A DNA stretch of 64,000 nt. Source: Sphingomonas horti. Lineage in GTDB: Bacteria; Pseudomonadota; Alphaproteobacteria; Sphingomonadales; Sphingomonadaceae. The translations under genes were made by a program, and so were the position numbers. Shown here piece after piece: positions 7,926 through 16,271 of the stretch (position 1 is its first letter; the number at the start of each line of letters is the position of its first letter). The stretch spans positions 140,654 to 204,653 of the forward strand of contig NZ_WQMS01000020.1 of assembly GCF_009753715.1 (NCBI RefSeq), in the 5' to 3' direction. Below the pieces are notes generated by a model. That model was not told where the DNA came from, made no database searches, and worked only from the letters and a program-made list of their open reading frames with translations.

Positions 7926-9209
7926 GTGATTCTTTCTACGCTTCTGCTCGCGGCCGCCGCCGCGCCGGCCCAACCCGATCCCGCCGAGCTGCGCGCGACC
8001 ATCACCAGGCTGGTCGGCTTCGGGACGCGCCACACGCTTTCGACAACCACCGACCCGAAGCGCGGGATCGGCGCCGCGCGGCGCTGGACGGCGGGACGGT
8101 TCGGGGAATTCTCAAAGGCGTGCGGCGGCTGCCTGACGGTCGAGACGATCGGCGACCAGTTCACCGGCCCGCGGGCGCCGAACGGCGTGCGCGTCGAGGA
8201 CGTGATCGCGATCCAGAAAGGCACCACCGATCCGGACCGCGTGGTCATCGTCCAGGGGCATATCGACAGCCGCGTGACCGACGTGATGGACGCGACTTCC
8301 GATGCGCCGGGCGCCAATGACGACGGTTCCGGCACGGCGCTGGTGATCGAGGCGGCGCGGCTGCTGTCCAAGGAGAAATTCGCGGCGACGATCGTCTATG
8401 CGGCCCTGTCCGGCGAGGAGCAGGGGCTGTGGGGCGGCAAATTGCTCGCGCGGACCGCGAAGGAGCGGGGCTGGAACGTCGTCGCGGTGCTGAACAACGA
8501 CATCGTCGGCAACACCCATGGCGTCGGCGGCGCGCATGACGACGCCTATGTCCGCGTGTTCAGCGAAGGCATCCGCGCCGCCGCGACGCGGGAGGACGAC
8601 CTCGCCCAGCGCGCCAATGGGGGCGAGGACGACTCGCCGTCGCGTTCGCTCGCCAAGGCGGTCAAGCGTATCGCCCAGAGCAGCAACGGCCTGGAGGTGA
8701 TCGCGGTGCGACGGCCCGACCGGTTCCAGCGCGGCGGCGACCATATCCCGTTCCTGGAAGTGGGTTATCCGGCGGTGCGGATCACCGAAGTGACCGAGAA
8801 TTACGATCATCAACACCAGACGCTCCGGACCGAGAACGGGAAGTTCTACGGCGACACGATCGAGTGCGTGGACTTCCCCTATCTCGCCCGCGTGACGGCG
8901 CTGAACATGGCGGTGATCCGCGAGCTCGCGAGCGCGCCGCCGCCGCCCGACAAGGTCACGATCACGGGCGCGCTGAGCGCCGATACGACGGTCGCATGGG
9001 AACCGGTGCCGGGCGCTGCGGGCTATCGCGTGCGCTGGCGGCTCGCCGACCGGCCGGACTGGACCGACCACAAGGACGTGCCGGCCTCGGCGACTTCCCT
9101 GTTCCTGCACGACGTCAACATCGACCATCATTTCTTCGGCGTGGCGGCTCTGGCCGCGGACGGTTCCGAAAGCGTCGTGACCTTCGCTGGCCCGGCCCCG
9201 CGCAAATGA
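7926..9209 (+). CDS. M28 family zinc aminopeptidase with C-terminal fibronectin-III-like domain
   Basis: 427 aa. A short N-terminal signal peptide (LLLAAAAAPAQ) marks it as exported. M28 metal ligands follow in order: GHIDSR near residue 112, NDDGSG, SGEEQG, NND and a late His in YDHQHQ. These make a two-zinc peptidase active on peptides in the periplasm or outside. The last ~80 residues (PDKVTITGALSADTTVAW onward) look like an FN3 beta-sandwich. Its stop overlaps the start of the amidohydrolase by four bases (ATGA), so the two are translationally coupled and probably act together on peptides. Confidence 0.9.
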   Translation: MILSTLLLAAAAAPAQPDPAELRATITRLVGFGTRHTLSTTTDPKRGIGAARRWTAGRFGEFSKACGGCLTVETIGDQFTGPRAPNGVRVEDVIAIQKGTTDPDRVVIVQGHIDSRVTDVMDATSDAPGANDDGSGTALVIEAARLLSKEKFAATIVYAALSGEEQGLWGGKLLARTAKERGWNVVAVLNNDIVGNTHGVGGAHDDAYVRVFSEGIRAAATREDDLAQRANGGEDDSPSRSLAKAVKRIAQSSNGLEVIAVRRPDRFQRGGDHIPFLEVGYPAVRITEVTENYDHQHQTLRTENGKFYGDTIECVDFPYLARVTALNMAVIRELASAPPPPDKVTITGALSADTTVAWEPVPGAAGYRVRWRLADRPDWTDHKDVPASATSLFLHDVNIDHHFFGVAALAADGSESVVTFAGPAPRK

Positions 9210-10459
9210 TCCGCGCGCTGCTCGCGGTGCTGCTCGCCGCGCTGGCCGTGCCGGCCTGGGCCGAGACCGTCTATCTGCTGAAGCCAGCCCAGGTCTTCGA
9301 CGGCGTCGACCGCCAACCGCACGTCGGTTGGTCGGTGCTGGTGCGCGGCGACAGGATCGAGGCGGCGGGCCCGAACCTTGCCGCTCCCACCGGCGCGACG
9401 GCGATCGACCTGCCCGGCATGACGCTGATGCCGGGCATGATCGAGGGGCATTCGCACCTGTTCCTCCATCCGTACAACGAGACGCCGTGGGACGATCAGG
9501 TGCACGAGCCGCTGGCGCTGCGCACCGCGCGGGCGACGGTGGCGGCACGCAACACGCTGATGGCGGGCTTCACCACCGTCCGCGATCTCGGGACCGAGGG
9601 CGCAGGTTATGCCGATGTCGGGCTGAAGCTGGCGATCGGGCAGGGCATCGTGCCGGGGCCCAGGATGCTCGTCGCGACGCGCGCGTTGGTCGCGACCGGT
9701 GCTTACGGGCCGAAGGGCTTCGAGCCCGGTGTTCCGATCCCGCAGGGCGCTGAGGAAGCCGACGGGCCGGGGCTGGTGCAGGCGGTGCGGCGGCAGATCG
9801 GCGGCGGCGCGGACATCGTTAAATTCTACGCGGACTATCGCTGGGGCAAGGGCGAGCCGAGCCGGCCGACCTTCATCCTGGACGAGCTGAAGGCGGGCGT
9901 GGAGGCAGCGCATTCGGCCGGGCGTCTCGTCGCCGCGCACGCCAGTACGGCGGAAGGCATGCGCCGGGCCGCGCTCGCCGGGGTCGACACGATCGAGCAT
10001 GGCGACGAGGGCACGGCCGAGGTGTTCAAGCTGATGGCGGAGCGCAGGATTGCTTATTGCCCGACGCTCGCCGCGCGCGACGCGATCGCCCGCTATCGCG
10101 GCTGGAGCGGACAGGAGCCGGCGCCGGCCGGCGTGATCGAGAGCCGCAAGGCGTTCCGGATGGCGCGCGCGGCGGGCGTCACGATCTGCATGGGCGGCGA
10201 TGTCGGCGTGTTCGCGCACGGCGAGAATGCGCGCGAAATGGTGCTGATGTCCGAGGCCGGCATGCCGGCCGCCGATGTGCTGATCGCCGCCACGTCCGGC
10301 AATGCGCACATCTTTCGCATCGACGATCGCGTCGGCGCGGTGAAGCCCGGGCTGCTGGCAGACCTGGTCGCGGTCGAGGGCGACCCGACGCGGGACATCG
10401 GCGCCGTCAAGCAGGTGCGAATGGTGATGAAGAATGGGGTGATTTATCGGAGAGAATAG
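9206..10459 (+). CDS. Secreted amidohydrolase (imidazolonepropionase/Xaa-Pro dipeptidase-like)
   Basis: 417 aa, start ATG 9206-9208 inside the M28 stop. A signal peptide ends near PAWAE. The amidohydrolase-superfamily metal ligands are visible: GHSHLFLH (HxH) near residue 81, a KFY lysine that could be carboxylated, AHAST, EHGDEG and a final GGDVG aspartate. The C-terminal strand KPGLLADLVAVEGDP is typical of the composite beta-domain. Such exported enzymes cleave dipeptides or cyclic amides. Coupling with the M28 peptidase suggests a peptide-scavenging pair. The exact substrate is not deducible. Confidence 0.88.
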   Translation: MIRALLAVLLAALAVPAWAETVYLLKPAQVFDGVDRQPHVGWSVLVRGDRIEAAGPNLAAPTGATAIDLPGMTLMPGMIEGHSHLFLHPYNETPWDDQVHEPLALRTARATVAARNTLMAGFTTVRDLGTEGAGYADVGLKLAIGQGIVPGPRMLVATRALVATGAYGPKGFEPGVPIPQGAEEADGPGLVQAVRRQIGGGADIVKFYADYRWGKGEPSRPTFILDELKAGVEAAHSAGRLVAAHASTAEGMRRAALAGVDTIEHGDEGTAEVFKLMAERRIAYCPTLAARDAIARYRGWSGQEPAPAGVIESRKAFRMARAAGVTICMGGDVGVFAHGENAREMVLMSEAGMPAADVLIAATSGNAHIFRIDDRVGAVKPGLLADLVAVEGDPTRDIGAVKQVRMVMKNGVIYRRE

Positions 10460-10484
10460 GAACTTCCGTTCGGGCTGAGCCTGC

Positions 10485-10964
10485 TTAAGGTGCAAGCCGG
10501 AGATGCGCCGCAAACTCGGCCAGCACCGCCCTGTACAGCGCCTGCTTGAACGGCACGATCATCGCCGGGAGCTCCGACGGCTCCGCCCATTTCCAGGCGC
10601 GGAACTCGGGCTCGGGCGTGTCGATGCGTACGTCCTCGTCGCGCCCAAGGAAGCGGCACAGATACCAGGTCTGGCGCTGGCCGCGATATTTCCCGCCCCA
10701 GAGCCTGCCCTGCAGGTCTTCCGGCAGGTCATAGTCCAGTTGCCGCAACGCGCAGGCGACGATTTCGACCAGATCGCGCGCGATGCCGGTCTCTTCCTCC
10801 AGCTCGCGGAGCGCCCCTTCCTCCGCGCTCTCGCCCGGATCGAGCCCGCCCTGCGGCATCTGCCACGCCTCGAGCGCATTATCGAGCCGCTGGCCGACGA
10901 ACACCTTGTTCTCCGCATTGAGCAGCATCACGCCGACTGCGGCGCGATAAGGCAGGCCGCTCAC
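10485..10964 (-). CDS. rppH: RNA pyrophosphohydrolase (Nudix)
   Basis: 159 aa, starting at GTG 10962-10964, which overlaps the stop of the esterase gene (GTGA). The N-terminus is SGLPYRAAVGVML and the Nudix box GGLDPGESAEEGALRELEEETG is complete, with the catalytic REExEE glutamates. RppH removes pyrophosphate from the 5' end of triphosphorylated mRNA, opening it to RNase E decay, and also acts on dinucleoside polyphosphates. Length and WQMPQGG context match RppH rather than a generic Nudix enzyme. Its expression is likely coupled to the upstream hydrolase. Confidence 0.92.
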   Translation of the reverse strand: MSGLPYRAAVGVMLLNAENKVFVGQRLDNALEAWQMPQGGLDPGESAEEGALRELEEETGIARDLVEIVACALRQLDYDLPEDLQGRLWGGKYRGQRQTWYLCRFLGRDEDVRIDTPEPEFRAWKWAEPSELPAMIVPFKQALYRAVLAEFAAHLRLAP

Positions 10965-11953
10965 TCGGCCGCCGCCGCCACCGTGTCCGCGCCCTGCGCT
11001 GCTTCGGCCATCACGCGGTCGGCTTCGGCCTCGGCGATCATGTCCTTCAGGATGCGGAAGCACGCCGCGACGTCTCCGACGCTGGACGGGATCGCCTTCC
11101 GGAGGGTGATGAAGCCGTGGATGTTGCCGACCGCCTCGCGATAGACGGTCGGCACGCCGGCGCGGATCAGCTCGCCCGCATAGGCGCGCCCCTGGTCGCG
11201 CAGCGGGTCGAGGCCGGCGGTGACGAGCAGCGTCGGCGGCATTCCCTCCTGCTTGTGCAGGATCGGCGTGTTCCGCACATCGCCTTCGGTCGCGCGATAG
11301 GCCTCGGCAAACCATTGCATGCCGTCGCGGGTCAGCAGGAACCCATCGCCGAAGTCGTGGAACGACTGGTATTTGGGCGCATCGTCGACGACCGGATAGA
11401 TCGGCCATTGCGCGATCACCGGCACCTGCGCCGGCCGGTCGCGGAGCTGCTGGGCAGTGACGATCGTCAGATTGCCGCCCGCGCTGTCGCCGGCGAGCAC
11501 CAGGCTGGTGACCTTCAGGCCCAGCTCGGCCGGGCTGGTCGCGACCCAGCGCGCCGCCGCTTCGCAATCGTCGGGCGCGGCGGGGAAAGCGTGCTCCGGT
11601 GCCAGGCGATAGTCGACCGCGACGACCGGCAGGTCGAGCGAGCGCGCTGCTTCGGCGCAGAAGCTGTCATGGGTCTCCAGGTCGCCGATCACGAAGCCGC
11701 CGCCGTGGAAGAAGACCAGCACCGGGCCGGGCTGCCGCCGCTCGCGCGCATCATAGAGGCGCACCGGAACGTCGCCGCATTTCAGGTCGCGCTTGACCGC
11801 GAGCTCGCCCGCGGGCGGGTCGGCCACGTCCTTCATCGCGGCATAGGTCGCCCGGGCCTCGGGCGCCGTGACCTCGTGCATCTTCGGGCCGGGAATGTTG
11901 TTCAGGAACTCCAGGAACATCCGGACGTCGGGGCGGACATAGGGCTGGGACAT
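10961..11953 (-). CDS. Alpha/beta hydrolase of the hormone-sensitive-lipase family (esterase)
   Basis: 330 aa, start ATG 11951-11953 (MSQPYVRPD) with an AGGAG ribosome-binding site nine bases away; an in-frame GTG two codons upstream is the alternative. The oxyanion motif HGGGFVIGDLETH is near residue 81, the nucleophile elbow GDSAGG near residue 152, and DPLRDQG plus a late HGF supply the acid and base. No signal peptide is present, so it is cytoplasmic. It hydrolyses short acyl esters; the physiological substrate is unknown. It overlaps rppH downstream by four bases. Confidence 0.88.
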   Translation of the reverse strand: MSQPYVRPDVRMFLEFLNNIPGPKMHEVTAPEARATYAAMKDVADPPAGELAVKRDLKCGDVPVRLYDARERRQPGPVLVFFHGGGFVIGDLETHDSFCAEAARSLDLPVVAVDYRLAPEHAFPAAPDDCEAAARWVATSPAELGLKVTSLVLAGDSAGGNLTIVTAQQLRDRPAQVPVIAQWPIYPVVDDAPKYQSFHDFGDGFLLTRDGMQWFAEAYRATEGDVRNTPILHKQEGMPPTLLVTAGLDPLRDQGRAYAGELIRAGVPTVYREAVGNIHGFITLRKAIPSSVGDVAACFRILKDMIAEAEADRVMAEAAQGADTVAAAAE

Positions 11954-11993
11954 GGGCACGGCTCCTGTCGGTTCTGATTCGAAACCAGTTCTA

Positions 11994-12076
11994 CGTCATC
12001 CCCGCGAAAGCGGGGACCCACCTTTTCTTGCCTGCCGCGCGGAAGAAGGTAGGTCCCGGCTCAAGGCCGGGATGAC
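11994..12076. repeat. Palindromic repeat, GTCATCCC...GGGATGAC family
   Basis: Outer arms CGTCATCCC and GGGATGACG enclose two inner hairpins: CCCCGC-GAAA-GCGGGG and CCCGGC-TCAA-GGCCGGG. It fills the 126-bp gap between tyrS (ending at 12080) and the esterase start. A second member is at 25798-25875. The layout is that of a two-unit REP/BIME element. Confidence 0.8.
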
Positions 12077-12079
12077 GGG

Positions 12080-13309
12080 TCAGGAGCGCGTCAGCAGGCC
12101 GTGGTTCTTCTTGCCGGCGGAGACGCGGACGGGATCGGCGCCGACGGTGACCATCAGCGCCTCATCCTCGACTTTCTCGCCGGCCATGCGCGCGCCGCCC
12201 TGCTTGATCAGCCGGCGCGCCTCGTTCTTCGACGCGGCGAGGCCGAGGCCGACCAGCGCGTCGACAATGCCGATGCTGCCGCCCGGCACCGCCAGACTCG
12301 GCAAGGCCTCGCCCGCGGTGCCTTCCTCGAAGGTGCGGCGCGCGGTCTCGGCGGCCTCGTCCGCCGCCGCGCGGCCGCGGCACATGGCCGTCGCTTCGTT
12401 GGCGAGAATTTTCTTCGCTTCGTTGATCTCCGCACCTTCGAGTGCTTCGAGCCGGGCGATCTCGTCCAGCGGCAGGTCGGTGAACAGGCGCAGGAAGCGG
12501 CCGACGTCGCGGTCGTCGGTGTTCCGCCAGAATTGCCAATAATCATAAGCCGAGAGCTGGTCTTCGTTCAGCCAGACCGCGCCGGACATGGTCTTGCCCA
12601 TCTTGCCGCCGTCCGCCGTGGTGATCAGCGGGGTGGTGACGCCGAACACCTCGGTGCCGTCGACGCGGCGCGCGAGTTCGATGCCGTTGACGATGTTCCC
12701 CCACTGGTCCGATCCGCCCAGCTGCAGCCGGCAGCCGGCGCGGCGGCTGAGCTCCAGGAAGTCATAGGCCTGGAGGATCATGTAGTTGAACTCCAGGAAC
12801 GACAGCGACTGCTCGCGATCGAGCCTGAGCTTCACGGAATCGAAGCTCAGCATCCGGTTGACTGAGAAATGCTGGCCGATGTCGCGCAGGAACGGGATGT
12901 ATTCGAGCTTGTCGAGCCATTCGGCATTGTCGAGCATGACCGCGTCGCTGGGGCCGTCGCCGAAGGTCAGGAAGCGCTCGAACACGGTGCGGATCGACGC
13001 GATGTTGGCGGCGATCGTGTCGACCGTCATCAGCTTGCGCGCTTCGTCCTTGAAGCTCGGATCGCCGACCTTGCCGGTGCCGCCGCCCATCAGCACGATC
13101 GGCTTGTGCCCCGCCTGCTGGAGCCGGCGCAGCAGCATGATCTGCACAAGGCTGCCGACATGAAGCGACGGCGCGGTCGGGTCGAAGCCGATATAGCCGG
13201 GCACGACTTGCTTGTTCGCCAGCGCATCGAGCGCCGCGGCGTCGGTGACCTGGTGGATGTATCCGCGTTCGTCGAGTAGGCGGAGGAGGGGAGAGGTGTA
13301 GGCGGTCAT
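12080..13309 (-). CDS. tyrS: Tyrosyl-tRNA synthetase
   Basis: 409 aa. Class I aminoacyl-tRNA synthetase charging tRNA-Tyr. The HIGH-equivalent motif is in [12 protein letters not shown] near residue 47, tyrosine-binding residues in YDFLEL and LGGSDQWGN, and the KMSKS-equivalent is KMGKT. A C-terminal S4 RNA-binding domain ([22 protein letters not shown]) is complete. Length is normal. Repeat DNA lies at its 3' end; the upstream gene DOMON-like is divergent. Confidence 0.97.
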   Translation of the reverse strand: MTAYTSPLLRLLDERGYIHQVTDAAALDALANKQVVPGYIGFDPTAPSLHVGSLVQIMLLRRLQQAGHKPIVLMGGGTGKVGDPSFKDEARKLMTVDTIAANIASIRTVFERFLTFGDGPSDAVMLDNAEWLDKLEYIPFLRDIGQHFSVNRMLSFDSVKLRLDREQSLSFLEFNYMILQAYDFLELSRRAGCRLQLGGSDQWGNIVNGIELARRVDGTEVFGVTTPLITTADGGKMGKTMSGAVWLNEDQLSAYDYWQFWRNTDDRDVGRFLRLFTDLPLDEIARLEALEGAEINEAKKILANEATAMCRGRAAADEAAETARRTFEEGTAGEALPSLAVPGGSIGIVDALVGLGLAASKNEARRLIKQGGARMAGEKVEDEALMVTVGADPVRVSAGKKNHGLLTRS

Positions 13310-13335
13310 TGCGCGGGCGCGACTAGCATGGAGAA

Positions 13336-13905
13336 TTGGATTTGGGGAGCATTTGGGGAATTCATCAGCTCATATCGCATCCGGGCACGCCACCGCGAGC
13401 GATCTCCGGGGTTACCGCGCAGCTTCTTGTCTTGGACGGCAAGTCGATGGAGATCGAGTTTGGCGTGCGCGGTAGGCGACATCTGTTGCTCGCGCCCGAG
13501 GGGGAGCCGGCCCGCACGGACGGGCTGTGGCAGACAACCTGCTTCGAGGCTTTTATCCGCCCGATCAAATCCGAAGCATATCTTGAACTGAACTTTTCAC
13601 CCTCGTTCGCCTGGGCCGCCTACTCTTTTGATCGCTACCGTGAGGGGATGCGGCCGCTGCCCATGCGCGTCGATCCTGAAATCGCGGTGACTGATCCAGC
13701 TACCGAGCATGACTATTTCCATCTTTCGGCTGAGTTTGAGCCGCCGTCTTTGCCGGCCCCCCTGTCGCTGGGCCTCTCCGCGGTGATCGAGGAGAAGGAC
13801 GGCACCAAATCCTACTGGGCGCTGCGCCATCCGCCCGGCGACAGGCCCGATTTCCATCATCCCGATTGCTTTGCGCTCGAACTCCCGCCAGCAAGCGACA
13901 CATGA
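13336..13905 (+). CDS. DOMON-like domain-containing protein
   Basis: Up to 189 aa. It resembles the DOMON-like proteins widespread in sphingomonads, a beta-sandwich fold thought to bind sugar or heme, with the features [25 protein letters not shown] and [10 protein letters not shown]. No signal peptide is visible. The start is uncertain: the open frame begins with TTG at 13336, and homologous N-termini usually begin close to the HPGTPP segment about 14 codons in. It overlaps the NamZ gene by four bases (ATGA), so the two are coupled and probably function together. Confidence 0.75.
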   Translation: MDLGSIWGIHQLISHPGTPPRAISGVTAQLLVLDGKSMEIEFGVRGRRHLLLAPEGEPARTDGLWQTTCFEAFIRPIKSEAYLELNFSPSFAWAAYSFDRYREGMRPLPMRVDPEIAVTDPATEHDYFHLSAEFEPPSLPAPLSLGLSAVIEEKDGTKSYWALRHPPGDRPDFHHPDCFALELPPASDT

Positions 13906-15101
13906 AATTCGGTATCGATCGGCTGCTCGCCGACCCTGAGCTTCGTGCGCCGCTGGAAGGCAAGCGGGTCGCGCTGCTGGCGCATCCGGCCTCCGTCACC
14001 GCGGACCTGACGCATTCGCTCGATGCGCTGGTCGCGGCGGGGTTGAACGTGACGGCGATGTTCGGGCCGCAGCACGGCGTGCGGGGCGACCTTCAGGACA
14101 ACATGATGGAGTCGGCGGACTTCACCGATCCGGTGTACGGCATCCCCGTGTTCAGCCTCTATGGCGAAGTGCGGCGGCCGACCGGCCAGTCGATGCACAT
14201 GTTCGACACGATCCTGGTCGACCTGCAGGATCTCGGCTGCCGCATCTACACGTTCATCACCACGCTCCGCTACGTGCTGGAAGCCGCGGCCGAACATGGC
14301 AAGGCAGTGTGGGTGCTCGACCGGCCAAACCCCGCCGGGCGGCCGATCGAGGGACTGACCCTTCGCGAAGGATGGGAGAGCTTCGTCGGCGCCGGGCCGA
14401 TGCCGATGCGGCACGGGCTGACGCTCGGCGAGCTCGGCCGCTGGTTCATCGAGCAGCTGAAGCTCGACGTCGATTACAAGGTGATCGAGATGCGCGGCTG
14501 GCGGCCGGGCGCGGAACCGGGCTTCGGCTGGCCGCTGGAGGAGCGGGTCTGGATCAACCCCAGCCCCAATGCGCCGAACGTCAACATGGCGCGCGCCTAT
14601 GCCGGCACGGTGATGCTGGAAGGGACGACGCTCTCTGAAGGGCGCGGCACGACGCGGCCGCTGGAGCTGTTCGGCGCGCCGGACATCGACGCGAAGGCCG
14701 TGATCGCCGAGATGCGCCGGCTCGCCCCCGGCTGGCTTGAGGGTTGCGCGCTCCGCGAAATCTGGTTCCAGCCGACCTTTCACAAGCATGCGAAGACGCT
14801 GTGCAATGGCGTCCACACCCATGCGGAAGGGCGGTTCTACGACCATCAGGCGTTCAAGCCGTGGCGGCTGCAGGCGCTGGCGTTCAAGGCCATCCGGCGG
14901 CTGTGGCCCCATTATGACCTGTGGCGCGACTTCCCGTACGAATATGAGTTCGACAAGCTCGCGATCGATGTGATCAACGGGTCGCCGCGCTTGCGCGAAT
15001 GGGTCGACGAGGCGGCCGCGGCACCGGGCGACCTAGACGCGATCACGCTGCCGGACGAGCAGGCCTGGGAAGAGGAGCGGCGCAGCTTTCTTCTCTATTG
15101 A
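13902..15101 (+). CDS. Exo-beta-N-acetylmuramidase NamZ-type protein (DUF1343, GH171)
   Basis: 399 aa, start ATG 13902-13904 inside the stop of the DOMON-like gene. Family motifs: GKRVALLAHPAS, MFGPQHGVRGDLQDN, PVYGIPVFSLYGE, DTILVDLQDLGCRIYTF and the ERVWINPSPNAPN segment. NamZ enzymes remove N-acetylmuramic acid from the non-reducing end of peptidoglycan fragments. No signal peptide is visible here, suggesting cytoplasmic use in muropeptide recycling. The DOMON-like partner is a recurrent neighbour in this lineage. Catalytic activity of this protein is inferred from the family. Confidence 0.88.
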   Translation: MKFGIDRLLADPELRAPLEGKRVALLAHPASVTADLTHSLDALVAAGLNVTAMFGPQHGVRGDLQDNMMESADFTDPVYGIPVFSLYGEVRRPTGQSMHMFDTILVDLQDLGCRIYTFITTLRYVLEAAAEHGKAVWVLDRPNPAGRPIEGLTLREGWESFVGAGPMPMRHGLTLGELGRWFIEQLKLDVDYKVIEMRGWRPGAEPGFGWPLEERVWINPSPNAPNVNMARAYAGTVMLEGTTLSEGRGTTRPLELFGAPDIDAKAVIAEMRRLAPGWLEGCALREIWFQPTFHKHAKTLCNGVHTHAEGRFYDHQAFKPWRLQALAFKAIRRLWPHYDLWRDFPYEYEFDKLAIDVINGSPRLREWVDEAAAAPGDLDAITLPDEQAWEEERRSFLLY

Positions 15102-15215
15102 GCAGCCCGGCTCTAAGCCCCGCGAAACGTGCCGGAATCCCGACGAGCCGAGCGCGAGAAATATTCTCGAATCTCGCTGTGGGAATTAACCATCATTTTA
15201 CGATTGCGGGGCAGC

Positions 15216-15416
15216 ATGAAAAGCCTGGAGCGGTTGGGGAATCGCTTCACGAGCGCCGGGGAGAGGGTCGCTGTGGAATCGAACGTCCGTTACTATGCAC
15301 GTCGCGCTGCGTATGAAGCCAATGCCGCCGCGAAGGCTGTGACGCCTGAGGCGGCAATGCGCCGCCGCGCGCTGGCCGACATGTTCGCGCGCAAGGCGCA
15401 GGAACTCTGCGCCTGA
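15216..15416 (+). CDS. Small conserved-type hypothetical protein
   Basis: 66 aa if translation starts at ATG 15216-15218 (MKSLERLGNRF); an in-frame ATG at 15129 would add 29 residues and a GTG at 15271 would shorten it to VESNVRYYARRAAYEANAAA. The C-terminal half is Ala/Arg-rich and predicted helical, with YYARRAAYEANAAAKA and RALADMFARKAQELCA. No function is recognised. It sits between NamZ and tlyA on the same strand. Coding is supported by an uninterrupted frame with the local GC3 bias only. Confidence 0.5.
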   Translation: MKSLERLGNRFTSAGERVAVESNVRYYARRAAYEANAAAKAVTPEAAMRRRALADMFARKAQELCA

Positions 15417-15462
15417 TCTGAGCGCGGTTGGCGGCGCGCTCCCGCGCCGCTAAGGCCGCTCC

Positions 15463-16197
15463 ATGCCCAAGCAGCGCGCCGACCAGCTTCTCGTCGACCG
15501 CGCCCTCGCCGAAAGCCGCACCCGCGCCCAGGCGCTGATCCTTGCCGGCCTCGTCTTCTCCGGCGAGCGGCGTATCGACAAGCCCGGCCAATCCCTTCCC
15601 GGCGATGCGCCGATCGAGGTGCGCGGGCGTGACCATCCCTGGGTTTCGCGCGGCGGCATCAAGCTGGCGCACGGGCTCGACCATTTCGGCTGGGACGTGA
15701 GCGGCGCGGTCGCGATCGACGTCGGCTCCTCAACCGGCGGCTTCACCGACGTGCTGCTGAGCCGCGGCGCCGCGCGCGTGTACGCGGTCGACAGCGGCAC
15801 CAACCAGCTCGCCTGGAAGCTGCGGCAGGATCCGCGGGTGGTGGTGCTGGAGCAACTGAGCGCGCGGCTGCTGACAGCCGGGCATATCCCCGAGCCGATC
15901 GACATGATCGTCTGCGACGCAAGCTTCATCGGTCTTGCCAAGGTGCTGGAGGTGCCGCTGACCTTCGCCAGGCCCGCCGCACGATTGCTGGCGCTGATCA
16001 AGCCGCAATTCGAGGCCGGACGCGACGAGGTCGGCAAGGGCGGCGTCGTCCGCGATCCGGCGGTGCACGCGCGCGTCTGCGACGAAGTGGCGGCATGGGT
16101 CGCGGACCAGGGCTGGCGCGTCGAAGGGATCGTGCAGAGCCCGATCACCGGCCCGGAAGGCAATATCGAGTTCCTGATCGCGGCGGCGCGGGGCTGA
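15463..16197 (+). CDS. tlyA: TlyA-family rRNA 2'-O-methyltransferase (S4 + FtsJ domains)
   Basis: 244 aa. An N-terminal S4 RNA-binding domain (RADQLLVDRALAESRTRAQ) is followed by an FtsJ-like SAM methyltransferase domain, with motif I AIDVGSSTGGFTDVLL near residue 85 and the late ALIKPQFEAGR near residue 180. TlyA proteins 2'-O-methylate cytidines in 16S/23S rRNA; some homologues have a second reported haemolysin activity, not assumed here. Length is typical. It stands alone on the plus strand before a TonB receptor. Confidence 0.9.
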   Translation: MPKQRADQLLVDRALAESRTRAQALILAGLVFSGERRIDKPGQSLPGDAPIEVRGRDHPWVSRGGIKLAHGLDHFGWDVSGAVAIDVGSSTGGFTDVLLSRGAARVYAVDSGTNQLAWKLRQDPRVVVLEQLSARLLTAGHIPEPIDMIVCDASFIGLAKVLEVPLTFARPAARLLALIKPQFEAGRDEVGKGGVVRDPAVHARVCDEVAAWVADQGWRVEGIVQSPITGPEGNIEFLIAAARG

Positions 16198-16271
16198 CGC
16201 CGTTCGTCGAACCGCGACGCATCCGGTCGAAAGTTCCGCCGTCGCAACGGCTTGTGCGGCATGGTCGGATC